Shown: one piece after another, positions 19,114 to 28,473 of the stretch
How positions within the stretch are numbered: position 1 is the stretch's first letter
Layout of the letters: each line of letters opens with the position of its first letter
Source: Marinicella sediminis
Lineage (GTDB): Bacteria > Pseudomonadota > Gammaproteobacteria > Xanthomonadales > Marinicellaceae
Direction: 5' to 3'
Assembly: GCF_002000055.1 (NCBI RefSeq)
Contig: NZ_MVBD01000003.1
Coordinates: forward strand, 1 to 64,000
Length of the DNA: 64,000 nt
Notes under the pieces: model-generated
What the model saw: only the letters and a program-made list of their open reading frames with translations
What the model was told of the DNA's origin: nothing
Databases searched by the model: none
Program-made: the position numbers and the translations under genes

Positions 19114-19592
19114 GAGACTTTGCCTCGCATGAGGTTTGTTATCTCATCCCGCTCGGGTGAAAAATACGAACGAAAAACATCGATGGCTTTTTCCGGCTCG
19201 GCATCACCGCACATGAAGACATCAAAGGCTGCATAATTTTTTTCCGGCCAGGTGTGTACACTGATGTGTGATTCAGCCAGCACAGCCACTCCGGAAATGC
19301 CACCATTGGGGGTAAAGTGATGCAGGTGAATGTGCAGCAAAGTGGCTTTGGATTGTTGAACAGCCTCCCTCATGGCCGCTTCCATGTGAGCCAACTCATC
19401 CAGGCGACTGGCGCCCCATAAGTCGACAATGAGATGTGTTCCGGCAAATACATGGCCATTGCGGTGAATGAAATGATCCAGGCGATCATCTTCGGGACCT
19501 TGTTCAAAGTGAGGCCATACCACATTGTCTTGTTGAGTCCATGAGTTTTCTGAAGCAGCCTCAGGACGCTGCGTATAAGGGTTTTTTAACAT
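19110..19592 (-). CDS. speD: S-adenosylmethionine decarboxylase proenzyme
   Basis: This makes the aminopropyl donor for spermidine. It is a prokaryotic class 1b pyruvoyl enzyme of about 160 residues. The self-cleavage site is the Glu-Ser bond in [13 protein letters not shown]; the Ser becomes the pyruvoyl group. [11 protein letters not shown] carries the conserved Cys. The likely start is ATG 19592; GTG 19604 is in frame upstream. It is first in the operon, with a promoter-like pair at 19721-19749 and an A/T-rich leader of about 110 bases. Confidence 0.95.
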   Translation of the reverse strand: MLKNPYTQRPEAASENSWTQQDNVVWPHFEQGPEDDRLDHFIHRNGHVFAGTHLIVDLWGASRLDELAHMEAAMREAVQQSKATLLHIHLHHFTPNGGISGVAVLAESHISVHTWPEKNYAAFDVFMCGDAEPEKAIDVFRSYFSPERDEITNLMRGKVS

Positions 19593-19720
19593 GATTTTTT
19601 CCACTTAAAAAACATTGCAGGATCAGATTCCCACAATAAAAAAAGCGGCTCAGGGGTCTATAACGCCAGGCCTCGCAAAAAAAATGCCTGACTGATCAGA
19701 CAGAAAAAGTGCGCGAATTA

Positions 19721-19749
19721 TTCATAAAATGATGGTTGAAATCAAGCAA
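19721..19749 (-). promoter_or_regulatory. Putative promoter of the polyamine operon
   Basis: On the minus strand TTGCTT (19744-19749), a 17-bp spacer and TATGAA (19721-19726) lie between the upstream gene stop (19780) and speD. Confidence 0.45.
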
Positions 19750-19779
19750 AATAATCAGTCTGGGAAGGTTTTTTTATAC

Positions 19780-20691
19780 TCAGCGACTGGGTGAACTGAT
19801 TTGCTGATAAAAATGGACCAAAATTTGTACGTCCTGTTGCATGCCTGGCAAGGTGTTTTGCTGAAACCAGGTGGTGTAATCCAGGCCACAGGCAGAATGT
19901 TGGTAGGCACAGTTAAACAGCATATACATACCATCGCTTTGACAATGTATACCCTCATTGAAACCGCAGGCAAGCAAGGTCAATGCGGCCGTATTGATGT
20001 TGTTGGCATAGTCCTGGTCTTTGGTTCCGAGCAGTTGGTCAGCGGCGAACAGCAGTGAGCCTTGATCCAGGTAGCCAAGTAGCGTCTCGCCCATCAGCAA
20101 TGCCCCGTTTTCTGATTGCAGCGCAGCTGTGATGATGGACTGGGTCAACTCCCTGATTTCATCTTTATTGCGGGCGGTTTTTCTCAATTCGAACACCTGA
20201 GCCAAATGGCTTTGTGGTTGAAACAGGTCTTGCCAGTTATTGTCGTTATAGAGCTCAAGCAGTGTGGGATATGCCTGGGCTTTGAGTTCACAGTTTTCAG
20301 CCACCAGTTCAAGCAGGGCGACTTGTTCTGTACTGGGCTGTTCACCAAACAGGGTGCCGAGCTCTGCTTGCTGAGCACAATAACCCAGCTCCCAGGCCAG
20401 TGACTTGACTTCCAGATAAGGGTCGTCACTGTAGGTTCTGCTGGTCATTTCTGCCAGCAACTTTTGCTTTAAGGCACTGTAGGAATGAGTTTTGTCAGGC
20501 TCATTTTGATGGATTGTTGGATCTTTTGGCTGTCGGTTATCAGGTCGTTCAATGGTTGCTTGTGGATCGGTCTTTTGCGGGTTGTTGGCTTTCAGGTTAC
20601 TGTGTTCCTGTTTGTTGTGTATGGCCAACCAAAAAAGGAGCAGGGCCAAACCCGCCAGCAAAATAATAATGACCAGTGATTTACGGAGCAT
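19780..20691 (-). CDS. Membrane-anchored periplasmic protein, 4-Cys C-terminus (paralogue 2)
   Basis: The protein has about 303 residues from ATG 20691 (20709 is an alternative). An N-terminal helix (SLVIIILLAGLALLLFWLAI) is followed by a Gln/Asn/Lys/Pro-rich linker and an all-helical domain. Near the C-terminus a cluster CGFNEGIHCQS...FNCAY...ACGLD is followed by TTWFQQ and DVQ. The same pattern closes the upstream protein, so the two appear to be diverged paralogues. The function is not recognised. Its start overlaps the upstream gene by about 11 bases, indicating translational coupling. Confidence 0.75.
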   Translation of the reverse strand: MLRKSLVIIILLAGLALLLFWLAIHNKQEHSNLKANNPQKTDPQATIERPDNRQPKDPTIHQNEPDKTHSYSALKQKLLAEMTSRTYSDDPYLEVKSLAWELGYCAQQAELGTLFGEQPSTEQVALLELVAENCELKAQAYPTLLELYNDNNWQDLFQPQSHLAQVFELRKTARNKDEIRELTQSIITAALQSENGALLMGETLLGYLDQGSLLFAADQLLGTKDQDYANNINTAALTLLACGFNEGIHCQSDGMYMLFNCAYQHSACGLDYTTWFQQNTLPGMQQDVQILVHFYQQISSPSR

Positions 20692-22018
20692 ACAAACCTC
20701 TGATGACATCGAGGGTGTACTGAACGTCTGACCAATGGTTTTCGCTCAGTAATTGCTGATAAAAGACGGTCAAATCCTGATCACAGCTGTTGGCATACAG
20801 TTCCGTGAATGCGGTCAGACAGTGGTAAGCAATCCAGTCGCCGGTAGGGCCGCAGTCGGCCCCCAGTTCACAATGGTACAAACGGGTGGCATAGTGCACC
20901 AGACGTTGAAACCATTCATCGTTTTCAACGCCAATCAGTTGTTGAACCACTTCCCCGGGAGATACGTATTCTATAAAAGGAGTTTTGAACTCAAACCGAT
21001 CGTTGAATTTATTAGGGTTGTAGCCGAACTGTCGCAGTGAGCCGATTTGTTCCAGTGCGGACTGCACTTCAAAGAACACGTCTGGGTTGCGGCTTCGCAG
21101 CAAATTATTCAATGCGTCATGGCTTAACTGAAAAGCCGCGATTGCTTCATCACGCTGTGGTTGATTGATGACTTTGAGTGCTTTGATTTGCTGATTGATC
21201 AGGTTCAGTCTGGTTTGAATCCGGGCCCATTCCTCAGCCAGAGGTGCGTTGTTGTCTTGCTGCCGTAAGGCCTTTTGAATCAGGTCCAGCCGGTTTTCCA
21301 GTTGTTGCTGTTCAGCTCTTAACTGATCAATGGTTGTTTGGTTTGGAACTTCGCTGCCTTTGGATATCCTGGTCACCTGGGCCACCTGCTCCCGCCACTG
21401 CAGGATGAGTCGCAGGCTGTCAGCAATGGCCTGTTCATGAGGGTGTTCAGGCGTGAGGCTTAGCAGGTAGTACGCCAGTTGTTCAGTGGTTTGTTGCAGA
21501 TTGGAAACATACGGTTGTTCATCAATAACCGGTAACAATGGTAAGGGCAGTGCCCTGACTTGTTCAATCACCCTGCGGCATTGGTGAGTTTGCCTGTTCA
21601 GCGCGTTGACTTGTTGGGACGTTGGCCAGCCTGGTTGATAGGTGTTCAGATTCTGGATGTAGCTGTTGATTTTGGCCAATGGGTCATAATCATCGCCTTG
21701 CCGGATGAGGTCGATGATCATGTTGCCACAGCGTTGCCATTGTCTTTTTATGCGGTAGATGGCCATCCAGCTGTAGGGTTCAGGTTTGATGGGCGCATCG
21801 TCCATGACTGGCACCGCCTGGTCAGTCAGGGGGTGTGCTGTTGAGCCTGGTTTGGTCGCATTTTGGGTGGTTATGAGTGGCGGGGTAGCAAGGTCTGTCT
21901 GTTGGGTCACCAGATGTGGGGTGCCTGAGGTTTTGCCTGGCTTGGGTTGATTGAGCCAGAGCCACACAGCCAGCACCACCAGGGCGCTGGTTATGATGCT
22001 GTTCCTGACTTTTTTCAT
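20681..22018 (-). CDS. Membrane-anchored periplasmic protein, 4-Cys C-terminus (paralogue 1)
   Basis: The 445-residue protein has an N-terminal anchor (SIITSALVVLAVWLWL), a Thr/Pro-rich linker, and a long helical region with coiled-coil character around residues 215-285 (many Gln/Leu/Glu). The C-terminus has four Cys arranged as CELGADCG...YHCL...SCDQDLTVFYQQ...DVQ, matching the neighbour at 19780. No known domain is recognised. It is first of a two-gene unit. The topology suggests a periplasmic scaffold with disulfides. Confidence 0.75.
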   Translation of the reverse strand: MKKVRNSIITSALVVLAVWLWLNQPKPGKTSGTPHLVTQQTDLATPPLITTQNATKPGSTAHPLTDQAVPVMDDAPIKPEPYSWMAIYRIKRQWQRCGNMIIDLIRQGDDYDPLAKINSYIQNLNTYQPGWPTSQQVNALNRQTHQCRRVIEQVRALPLPLLPVIDEQPYVSNLQQTTEQLAYYLLSLTPEHPHEQAIADSLRLILQWREQVAQVTRISKGSEVPNQTTIDQLRAEQQQLENRLDLIQKALRQQDNNAPLAEEWARIQTRLNLINQQIKALKVINQPQRDEAIAAFQLSHDALNNLLRSRNPDVFFEVQSALEQIGSLRQFGYNPNKFNDRFEFKTPFIEYVSPGEVVQQLIGVENDEWFQRLVHYATRLYHCELGADCGPTGDWIAYHCLTAFTELYANSCDQDLTVFYQQLLSENHWSDVQYTLDVIRGLYAP

Positions 22019-22059
22019 CCGCGTTTGATCACATATGGTAGAAGGGTTTGGTTTGGATT

Positions 22060-22914
22060 TCAGATCTCCTGATAAGTTTCTTCAACTTTGAATTTCTGAT
22101 GAACCAGGCCAAGGTCTTTGAGGGTGTCAGTGGTTTCAGCCAGCACAGTTTTTTTCAGGTCGATCTGATTCGACCAGCGGGTATAGGACAACCAGGCCTC
22201 AACATCTTCAGGTTGTAAATCAAAGGTTTTGCTGATGATGTTGATCCGGTCGGGATCCTGATACAGCTTTTGCGCCTGGGCGAAGGTTTCTTCCAGCAGT
22301 GATCTGACCTTGTCGGCATGCAATGCCAGGGTTTGATGACTGGCCACCACCACAAAACAGGACCAGGGGGTTGGGCATTCACCGATACAGCGAAACTCGC
22401 CACTGTCAACATAAGGTTTGGTGGTGAATTTTTCCCAGAAAAACACATCGGCTTTGTCTTCCCGAAAGGCCATGCGTGCGCCATCAAGGTTGTTGATCAC
22501 GCGAAACTGAAGTTTATGCACCGGCCAGTCTTTTTGCCGGGCGTGAACATAAGGCATCAGGTGTGAACCGGAACCATAGCGGCTGATGGCATAGCGGTGA
22601 TGGTAGATTTCATTGACGTCATAGATGTCTGAATCTGCCGGTACATGGATACCCCAAATGATTGGTGAGTCGGTGTAGAAGGAAACGATTTTATAGTTGG
22701 CGCTGCGGGAAATGCCGGAAATGGCGCCTTCAGTCAGTAATATTGCCACGTCCAGTTCATCATTCTTGAGGGCCTGGATCATGCCGCCGGTGCCTTCATA
22801 AAAGTCAGTCCACTCAGGTTTGATGCCCTGGTTTTGCAAAGCCCCTGATTGTCTGGCCATGTGCCAGGGCAAATTGTAATGTTCTGGTACCCCACCAATT
22901 CTCAGTCTGATCAT
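22060..22914 (-). CDS. NMT1/THI5-like substrate-binding protein without signal peptide
   Basis: The protein has about 284 residues in the periplasmic-binding type II fold of the SsuA/TauA/THI5 group (GGVPEHYNLPWHMARQSGAL, then GTGGMIQALKNDELDVAILLTEG, typical of ligand-sensing lobe 1). ATG 22914 gives MIRLRIGGVP at the domain start; the longer frame to 23022 would run into the divergent gene at 23021 and lacks a signal peptide. So the protein looks cytosolic, unlike an ABC-importer partner, and no permease or ATPase is next to it. It may be an enzyme or a sensor; the ligand is unknown. Confidence 0.75.
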   Translation of the reverse strand: MIRLRIGGVPEHYNLPWHMARQSGALQNQGIKPEWTDFYEGTGGMIQALKNDELDVAILLTEGAISGISRSANYKIVSFYTDSPIIWGIHVPADSDIYDVNEIYHHRYAISRYGSGSHLMPYVHARQKDWPVHKLQFRVINNLDGARMAFREDKADVFFWEKFTTKPYVDSGEFRCIGECPTPWSCFVVVASHQTLALHADKVRSLLEETFAQAQKLYQDPDRINIISKTFDLQPEDVEAWLSYTRWSNQIDLKKTVLAETTDTLKDLGLVHQKFKVEETYQEI

Positions 22915-23020
22915 GTTTTTCCGGATGGTCAAAAACCGCATTGTACCAAACCAGAACGACGGATATTGAGAATTCCCCGGCATAAACAATGTGTTGGCTG
23001 TGCTGTGATAAAATGAGACC

Positions 23021-23776
23021 ATGAGACATGCAATTTTGTGGTTGTTGCTGAGCTGTTTTCAGCTACATGCCGAAGTGGAGTTACTGGTGGTTGGTGATGA
23101 CGCCCATCCGGTGAAGTTTGTGACTCTGCCATTCACTTATGAAGGCAATGGCGTCAGCCCGGCAGTGACTGTGGAGAACCACCTGGTCCAGGCTTTGTCC
23201 AGTACTGGTCTGTTCAGTATGCCATACCGTTATGAAGTGCCAGCTGACCAATCCAATATGTATGCCTGGCGGTTGAATGACATCCGCTATGTGATTGAAG
23301 GGAGGTTGTTCGAATCAAGTCAGATGTTGATGTTGCGTCTGACCATCAATGACACCCTGGGCTTGCAGCCCACGCTCAGTACGGTTGTGCTGAATCCAAA
23401 ACAATTGGCTTTGAGCAGTCAGATGTTTGCCGATCAGGTGTATCGCAGCCTGTTCTATGCCACCTTTACCAATGACCATGAAAAGCAATACCTGGACAAC
23501 GAGAACCCCACCCTGACCCGCTACCTGAACCAGTTGGTGATGACCTTCAAACGGGCCTGGCGGAACAATGCCGTCTCAGGTACCTGTACCGTTCAAATTC
23601 AGCAAATGCCAGGGGGCTTGCCTTTCAAAAGTACATTGCAGGAAAACTGTTTCATCAGCCAACAACTGGCAGAGGAAATTGAAGCCGCCCTTGAGGAGGT
23701 TGAATTATTGCCTTATGAAAACTATCAGGACGTTTTTGAGCGGGAACTCAGGGTGGAGTTCATCAGCACCTTGTGA
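23021..23776 (+). CDS. TolB N-terminal domain fused to TolA C-terminal domain
   Basis: The 251-residue secreted protein has a signal peptide ending LHA-EVELL. Residues about 18-150 follow the TolB N-terminal domain: a LPFTYEGNGVSP strand, LSSTGLFSMPYR, AWRLNDIRYVIEG and ADQVYRSLF match TolB order and spacing. Residues about 165-250 follow the TolA C-terminal domain: FKRAWRNN, GTCTVQIQQMPGG, then a helix and ELRVEF. No beta-propeller is present. Tol domains normally reside in separate proteins that meet TolQRA and Pal at division. This periplasmic fusion could compete with or bridge Tol-Pal parts; that role is inference. Confidence 0.75.
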   Translation: MRHAILWLLLSCFQLHAEVELLVVGDDAHPVKFVTLPFTYEGNGVSPAVTVENHLVQALSSTGLFSMPYRYEVPADQSNMYAWRLNDIRYVIEGRLFESSQMLMLRLTINDTLGLQPTLSTVVLNPKQLALSSQMFADQVYRSLFYATFTNDHEKQYLDNENPTLTRYLNQLVMTFKRAWRNNAVSGTCTVQIQQMPGGLPFKSTLQENCFISQQLAEEIEAALEEVELLPYENYQDVFERELRVEFISTL

Positions 23777-23780
23777 TCAG

Positions 23781-25253
23781 TCACTGATGGATCGTGTCTG
23801 AATGGGCGTCGCGTTGCAGGTGTAAGTCTGTGTCAATCAGGTGCCCGTCCAGGCCCCAGTCGCGCAGGTGGTCTATGGCCCATTGACTGTCCTGATCCTG
23901 ATGACAGTCCTGACAGGCGTTGGGTGAATGTTCAGTACCCATTTTTTGTGACAACAGGGGGTTAGGAATGCTGCCCATGTTGTGGCTGCGGACAAAATGA
24001 TTCACCCCGGATACCTGATTAAGGATGTTCTTTGGCATGTGGCAGTCATAACAGAATCCCCCTGGTTGCCCACTTTCGTGTCTGGTGTGCGCCTTCACAT
24101 CTTCAGCCAGGTCCTGATGACAACCAAGACAAAAGGCATTGCTTTGTTCAGTGGGCCTGAGCAGTCCGGTACTTGCTGGTTTCTTGTTGTTGTGAGGGTC
24201 ATGACAAGTGTAACAACGCATGTCCGTTTGCTGATAGTGTGAAGAGTCAGCAAATGAACGGAACAAGGTTCCCAAACCTTTGGGACGTCCATCCGGCCAC
24301 ACTTCGATGGTTGGAGTGGTTCGCCCTGGTTGCAAAGGGGCTTCGGTAAAATAAGGTGACAGATCGTTGAGGTTACCGTGTTCATCATAACCGGGCTGAT
24401 AATTCCGGTACAACGATTGGCGACTGCGGAAAATATCGGCGCCATGGCAACGTGCGCACACACTCAGGGCAAAACCCTGTTGTTGTTTCCCGGCGTTGAT
24501 GATGTAAGGCGCGGTTTTATCAAACAGTCGTTGATCCAGCCAGGATGCCAGGCGGTTGATCGGTTGGTCCTGCATGTATTCAACGTGTTGTTTTCCCGGT
24601 CCGTGACAGACTTCACAGCCGACCCCAAGTTCAGTCCACTCGACCTCGGCGACAGTGTGGGCCCGGTCCTTGCTGATTTCCTGTAAATTGGTGGTGTGAC
24701 ATCGGGCGCAATACAAATTCCAGGCAGAGTTCAGCGGTTCCATCTGGGCCCATAAATCGGTCACAGACTGTGGAGATTGTTCCTGCTCGTTCCAATATGC
24801 GAAATATGCCTGGCGGGGAATCGACCATTGAATCGGCAGGCGTCTGAGGACGCCACCATGTTCCTGGGTCAGGTAGGTTTGCCGATACTGAAACCCCAAA
24901 ACTTTGGCGATGCGGAATTCTGTGAAGCTGGTTTGTCCAGGGTCACGCAATGCCATGAAAAAATCATCCCCCCGACGGTACATTCTGGCCACAGGCAAAT
25001 CATCTGCAGATTGTTGAGGGAGGTGATAAGAACCCTGGTCAAAATTCCCCAGCATGGTGTTTTGGGCGGGTAATCTGGCAATGTTGTGATGTGGGGAAAT
25101 TTCCCAGGCTGCATAATTGATCCAGTGACAATCACCACACACTTCACTGCCGGTGAAATCAGCATGGTATACCTCAGGTGCTGGTTCACGAAGTCCGTAA
25201 ATTGCAGCCATCAGCAGCAGCGGGATGAGCAACAGGAGTCCCAGCCACTTCAT
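23781..25253 (-). CDS. Octaheme c-type cytochrome
   Basis: The 490-residue protein has an N-terminal signal or anchor (LGLLLLIPLLLMAAIYGL). Eight CxxCH heme sites are visible: CGDCH, CARCH, CEVCH, CARCH, CYTCH, CLGCH, CYDCH and CQDCH. The arrangement resembles the cytochrome c554/octaheme family rather than NapC. It is expected in the periplasm, moving electrons or reducing a small N or S compound. No CxxCK site is seen, so it is not a standard NrfA. It starts within the stop of the DedA-like gene upstream (ATGA), so the two are co-translated. Confidence 0.85.
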   Translation of the reverse strand: MKWLGLLLLIPLLLMAAIYGLREPAPEVYHADFTGSEVCGDCHWINYAAWEISPHHNIARLPAQNTMLGNFDQGSYHLPQQSADDLPVARMYRRGDDFFMALRDPGQTSFTEFRIAKVLGFQYRQTYLTQEHGGVLRRLPIQWSIPRQAYFAYWNEQEQSPQSVTDLWAQMEPLNSAWNLYCARCHTTNLQEISKDRAHTVAEVEWTELGVGCEVCHGPGKQHVEYMQDQPINRLASWLDQRLFDKTAPYIINAGKQQQGFALSVCARCHGADIFRSRQSLYRNYQPGYDEHGNLNDLSPYFTEAPLQPGRTTPTIEVWPDGRPKGLGTLFRSFADSSHYQQTDMRCYTCHDPHNNKKPASTGLLRPTEQSNAFCLGCHQDLAEDVKAHTRHESGQPGGFCYDCHMPKNILNQVSGVNHFVRSHNMGSIPNPLLSQKMGTEHSPNACQDCHQDQDSQWAIDHLRDWGLDGHLIDTDLHLQRDAHSDTIHQ

Positions 25254-27148
25254 TTTCTTTTTTGCCTGATTTGCAGGATGTTATCGGGTAACTGATTAAA
25301 CAGATAGGGTGGTGATGACAGGGCGGCGGTCAAAGGTGATTTGTCTGCCTGAGTTGCCTGATAGCCCCAGTGGTTAAATACATACAGGTCGGTATCCCGG
25401 ACATGACGTGTCAGCGTGGCCCGCCATCGGTCGTTTGGCTGTTGTGCGCTGTCGGCCCAGACACGAAGCACAATCAACCCATCACCATCAGCCACGCTCA
25501 TCAGCAAGCGCTCGACTTCTCCCCGGTGAACATAAGAAAACAATGGCAGTTCTTCGGCATCGGCTTCGGCTTTCAGGGCCAGATAGACATTGGCCCAGGT
25601 GCGAGGTTCATGAGTCTGCCAGCCGGCATCATGCAAGGATTTCTGTAACAATCCAAGGTCAGCATCGATCAGGATATCAAGTTTTTGTTCACCGTTGTTG
25701 GCCCATCCGGTGGTGGTTTGTGCGCTGCGTTTGATCAGCCACTCAGGTTTACTGACGGTGGCATCAGCGGTGAATAACAGCCAGCTGAGAACCGGGACCA
25801 GCAACACCGTGGTGAGGTAGGTGATTTTGATAGGCAGGCCAAGGAATTGCTTTCTGGAGCGGGTTCTGAAGGCGATGCCAATCAGCATTGACCAGATGCT
25901 GGCAATGAGCACCGATAACATCACCATAGCCAGGTTCATCTGATAGAAAAACAAGGAGGCAAAGGCATACAGCAAAATCAGTACACCAGCCACCACGTAG
26001 GGCCAGCTGCGCCATTTAATTGGATAGGCACCAGCCACCAGGATGGCCCAAAAACTGGCCATTGAGGTGAACCAGAACACATGATGTGAACTGACCAGGT
26101 GCCACTGGTCATGACCAACACGGCAAATCAGCACCGCAAAAACATAGCTTGTGACAGCGACCAGCAGCCAGTGTTGTAACACCAGATACAGACGGCGGTA
26201 AATCAGCCACACGGCGACCGCAATCACCGCCACCAGGACACTCAGGTCATGCCCCAGGAACAACAACCATTTCATGGGCAGAACTGTCCAGGGGTTATGG
26301 AACGCAAAAAAGAATGATTCGCTAACCTGGTTCCAGTGGATCAGGGTTTGGCTGATGGCCATGAACCAAATGGCTGCCACCAGAAAAATCAACAGGATCA
26401 TGGCCAACATCGCCAGTGACCCTTTTTCTGGCTGGCGCGGATCAACCAGGCCGGAGGTGAGTCGTCCCAGGGTTGGGTGCCTTTGGGTCCAGGCGAGCAA
26501 GCCACTGAGTCTGTGGTATGTTCGGGGAACCAGTAGTTTGTAAATCACATTGATGACCCAGTAAGCTACCCAGATGAGTACCACCAATACCAGTACCAGA
26601 ACAGATAACTTGACCGCTACTTTGGCCATGGTTTCCATGGCTGAACCAAACAACATGCCTGGCAACAGGTAGAAAGGAGCCCACAAGACAGAAGCCACCA
26701 GACTGATGAGGACATAGCGTTTGATCTGCATGCCCATCATGCCGGCAATGGCAGGAATGACTGGTCTGACCGGACCGACAAAGCGACCGATGAAAACACT
26801 GATGCCACCGTATTTAGCAAAAAAATGTTCGCCCTTTTCAATCAGTTCGGGGAATTTATACATCGGCCACATCTTCAGCAGATTGCGCTTGTATTTATGG
26901 CCAATCCAGAAGCTGATGCCGTCACCCAGAAAGCCACCCAAGGAGGCCCAGATCCAGGCGGTATAAAAATCCAGCACGCCCAATCCGATCAGGGCGCCGA
27001 GGCTGACCAGGAATGCCGCTCCAGGAAAAATGATGCCCACCAGCAGGATGGATTCAGCAAAAGCGAACAAAAAGATCAGTATGCCGGTCCAGTTAGGATT
27101 GGCCTGAATCCAGTCGTATACGTCTTTTACCCAGCCGGTAGGTTCCAT
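25250..27148 (-). CDS. DedA / degenerate PAP2 / LssY_C fusion membrane protein
   Basis: The 632-residue protein has three modules. Residues about 10-200 are DedA: FPGAAFLVSLGALIG, then GRFVGPVRPVIPAIAGMMGM, the family signature used in lipid scrambling or flipping. Residues about 240-450 are a six-helix PAP2-like part whose catalytic motifs are damaged: PSGH is SSHH, and the last motif lacks the His and Asp (FYQMNLAMVM). Residues about 480-625 match an LssY C-terminal domain. It sits in the inner membrane. Its start lies 2 bases after the hemL stop, and it is co-translated with the octaheme cytochrome. Confidence 0.85.
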   Translation of the reverse strand: MEPTGWVKDVYDWIQANPNWTGILIFLFAFAESILLVGIIFPGAAFLVSLGALIGLGVLDFYTAWIWASLGGFLGDGISFWIGHKYKRNLLKMWPMYKFPELIEKGEHFFAKYGGISVFIGRFVGPVRPVIPAIAGMMGMQIKRYVLISLVASVLWAPFYLLPGMLFGSAMETMAKVAVKLSVLVLVLVVLIWVAYWVINVIYKLLVPRTYHRLSGLLAWTQRHPTLGRLTSGLVDPRQPEKGSLAMLAMILLIFLVAAIWFMAISQTLIHWNQVSESFFFAFHNPWTVLPMKWLLFLGHDLSVLVAVIAVAVWLIYRRLYLVLQHWLLVAVTSYVFAVLICRVGHDQWHLVSSHHVFWFTSMASFWAILVAGAYPIKWRSWPYVVAGVLILLYAFASLFFYQMNLAMVMLSVLIASIWSMLIGIAFRTRSRKQFLGLPIKITYLTTVLLVPVLSWLLFTADATVSKPEWLIKRSAQTTTGWANNGEQKLDILIDADLGLLQKSLHDAGWQTHEPRTWANVYLALKAEADAEELPLFSYVHRGEVERLLMSVADGDGLIVLRVWADSAQQPNDRWRATLTRHVRDTDLYVFNHWGYQATQADKSPLTAALSSPPYLFNQLPDNILQIRQKRK

Positions 27149-27150
27149 GA

Positions 27151-28428
27151 TCAGGCTTTGATGGCTGACCTGGCTGCGGTCAGGGTTTGCGCAATGATGT
27201 CATCATTGTGTTTGCTGCTGACAAAGCCTGCTTCATAAGCAGATGGCGCCAAATAAACACCGTGTTGCAGCATGGCGTGGAAGAATCGCTTGAAGTGGTC
27301 CTCGTCACAATTGGCCAGGTCATCAAAACGGTGCACCGGCTGATCAGTGAAATAAAAGCCAAACATGCCGCCTTGCTGACAGGTGGAAAAGGCCACCCCG
27401 GCTTCATCTGCGACTTGTTGCATGCCTTCAGTCAGTTTTTTGGTCTGTGCCCCAAGGTGTGCATAGAAACCCTCTTCTGAAACAATGTTCATCATCGCTG
27501 CACCAGCGGCCATGGCCAGTGGGTTGCCTGACAACGTACCGGCCTGGTAAACCGGACCGCTGGGGGCGATGTGGCTCATGATGTCGTGACGACCTCCGAA
27601 CGCTCCGACCGGTAGTCCGCCACCGATGACCTTACCAAAGGTGGTCAGGTCAGGTTTTACGCCATACAGTTCCTGTGCACCTCCACGGGCCACCCGAAAT
27701 CCGGTCATCACTTCATCAAAAATCAACACCGATCCATGTTGATCACACAAGGCGCGCATGCCTTCCAGGTAGCCGGGTAGGGGCTCAATCATGTTCATGT
27801 TGCCGGCTATTGGTTCAACAATGATGGCTGCGACTTCATCTCCCACAGAATTCATCACGGCCTTGAGGCTGTCCAGGTCATTGAATGGCACGGTGAGGGT
27901 CAGGTCAGCCACAGCATCAGGTACCCCAGGTGAACCGGGAATCCCGAGGGTCAAAACCCCGCTGCCGGCTTTGACCAGAAAAGAGTCGGCATGACCATGG
28001 TAACAACCCTCAAATTTGATGATTTTGTCACGCCCGGTGAAGCCGCGGGCCAGGCGAATGGCACTCATGGTCGCCTCGGTACCGGAATTGACCATCCGTA
28101 CCAGTTCCACGGATGGAATCATGGCGCAGATTTTTTCTGCCAGGTTGACTTCAGCTTCAGCCGGCGCACCAAAACTCAAACCATGGTCAACGGCTGCATG
28201 CACAGCTGCCAGTACCCGTTCATTGCTGTGTCCGGCAATCATGGGCCCCCAGCTGCCGATGTAATCTATGTAAGATTTTCCATTCACATCCATCATATGC
28301 GGGCCTTTTGCAGCGGCAATGAACAAGGGTTCTCCGCCAACGCCTTTGAAGGCTCGGACCGGTGAATTGACCCCGCCGGGAATGAATTGCTGGGCTTTGT
28401 GGAATAAGTCGTGGTTGTTGTCTGTCAT
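27151..28428 (-). CDS. hemL: Glutamate-1-semialdehyde 2,1-aminomutase
   Basis: This converts glutamate-1-semialdehyde to 5-aminolevulinate, the C5 route to heme, using PLP. The 425-residue length is standard. [42 protein letters not shown] and [19 protein letters not shown] (PLP lysine K266) are all typical. It is cytosolic. It is followed within 2 bases by the DedA fusion gene. The divergent gene upstream is a gamma-glutamyltranspeptidase. HemX and HemY lie about 2 kb further on. Confidence 0.97.
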   Translation of the reverse strand: MTDNNHDLFHKAQQFIPGGVNSPVRAFKGVGGEPLFIAAAKGPHMMDVNGKSYIDYIGSWGPMIAGHSNERVLAAVHAAVDHGLSFGAPAEAEVNLAEKICAMIPSVELVRMVNSGTEATMSAIRLARGFTGRDKIIKFEGCYHGHADSFLVKAGSGVLTLGIPGSPGVPDAVADLTLTVPFNDLDSLKAVMNSVGDEVAAIIVEPIAGNMNMIEPLPGYLEGMRALCDQHGSVLIFDEVMTGFRVARGGAQELYGVKPDLTTFGKVIGGGLPVGAFGGRHDIMSHIAPSGPVYQAGTLSGNPLAMAAGAAMMNIVSEEGFYAHLGAQTKKLTEGMQQVADEAGVAFSTCQQGGMFGFYFTDQPVHRFDDLANCDEDHFKRFFHAMLQHGVYLAPSAYEAGFVSSKHNDDIIAQTLTAARSAIKA

Positions 28429-28473
28429 ATTGTTGTCATCAAATCATCTGTGTCTGGCGCTATTATAATTGTT

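Noticed and set aside
22060-23022. Longer start (ATG 23022) for the NMT1-like protein
   Set aside because: It would overlap the divergent start at 23021, adds 36 residues with no signal peptide or homology, and the domain begins at ATG 22914.
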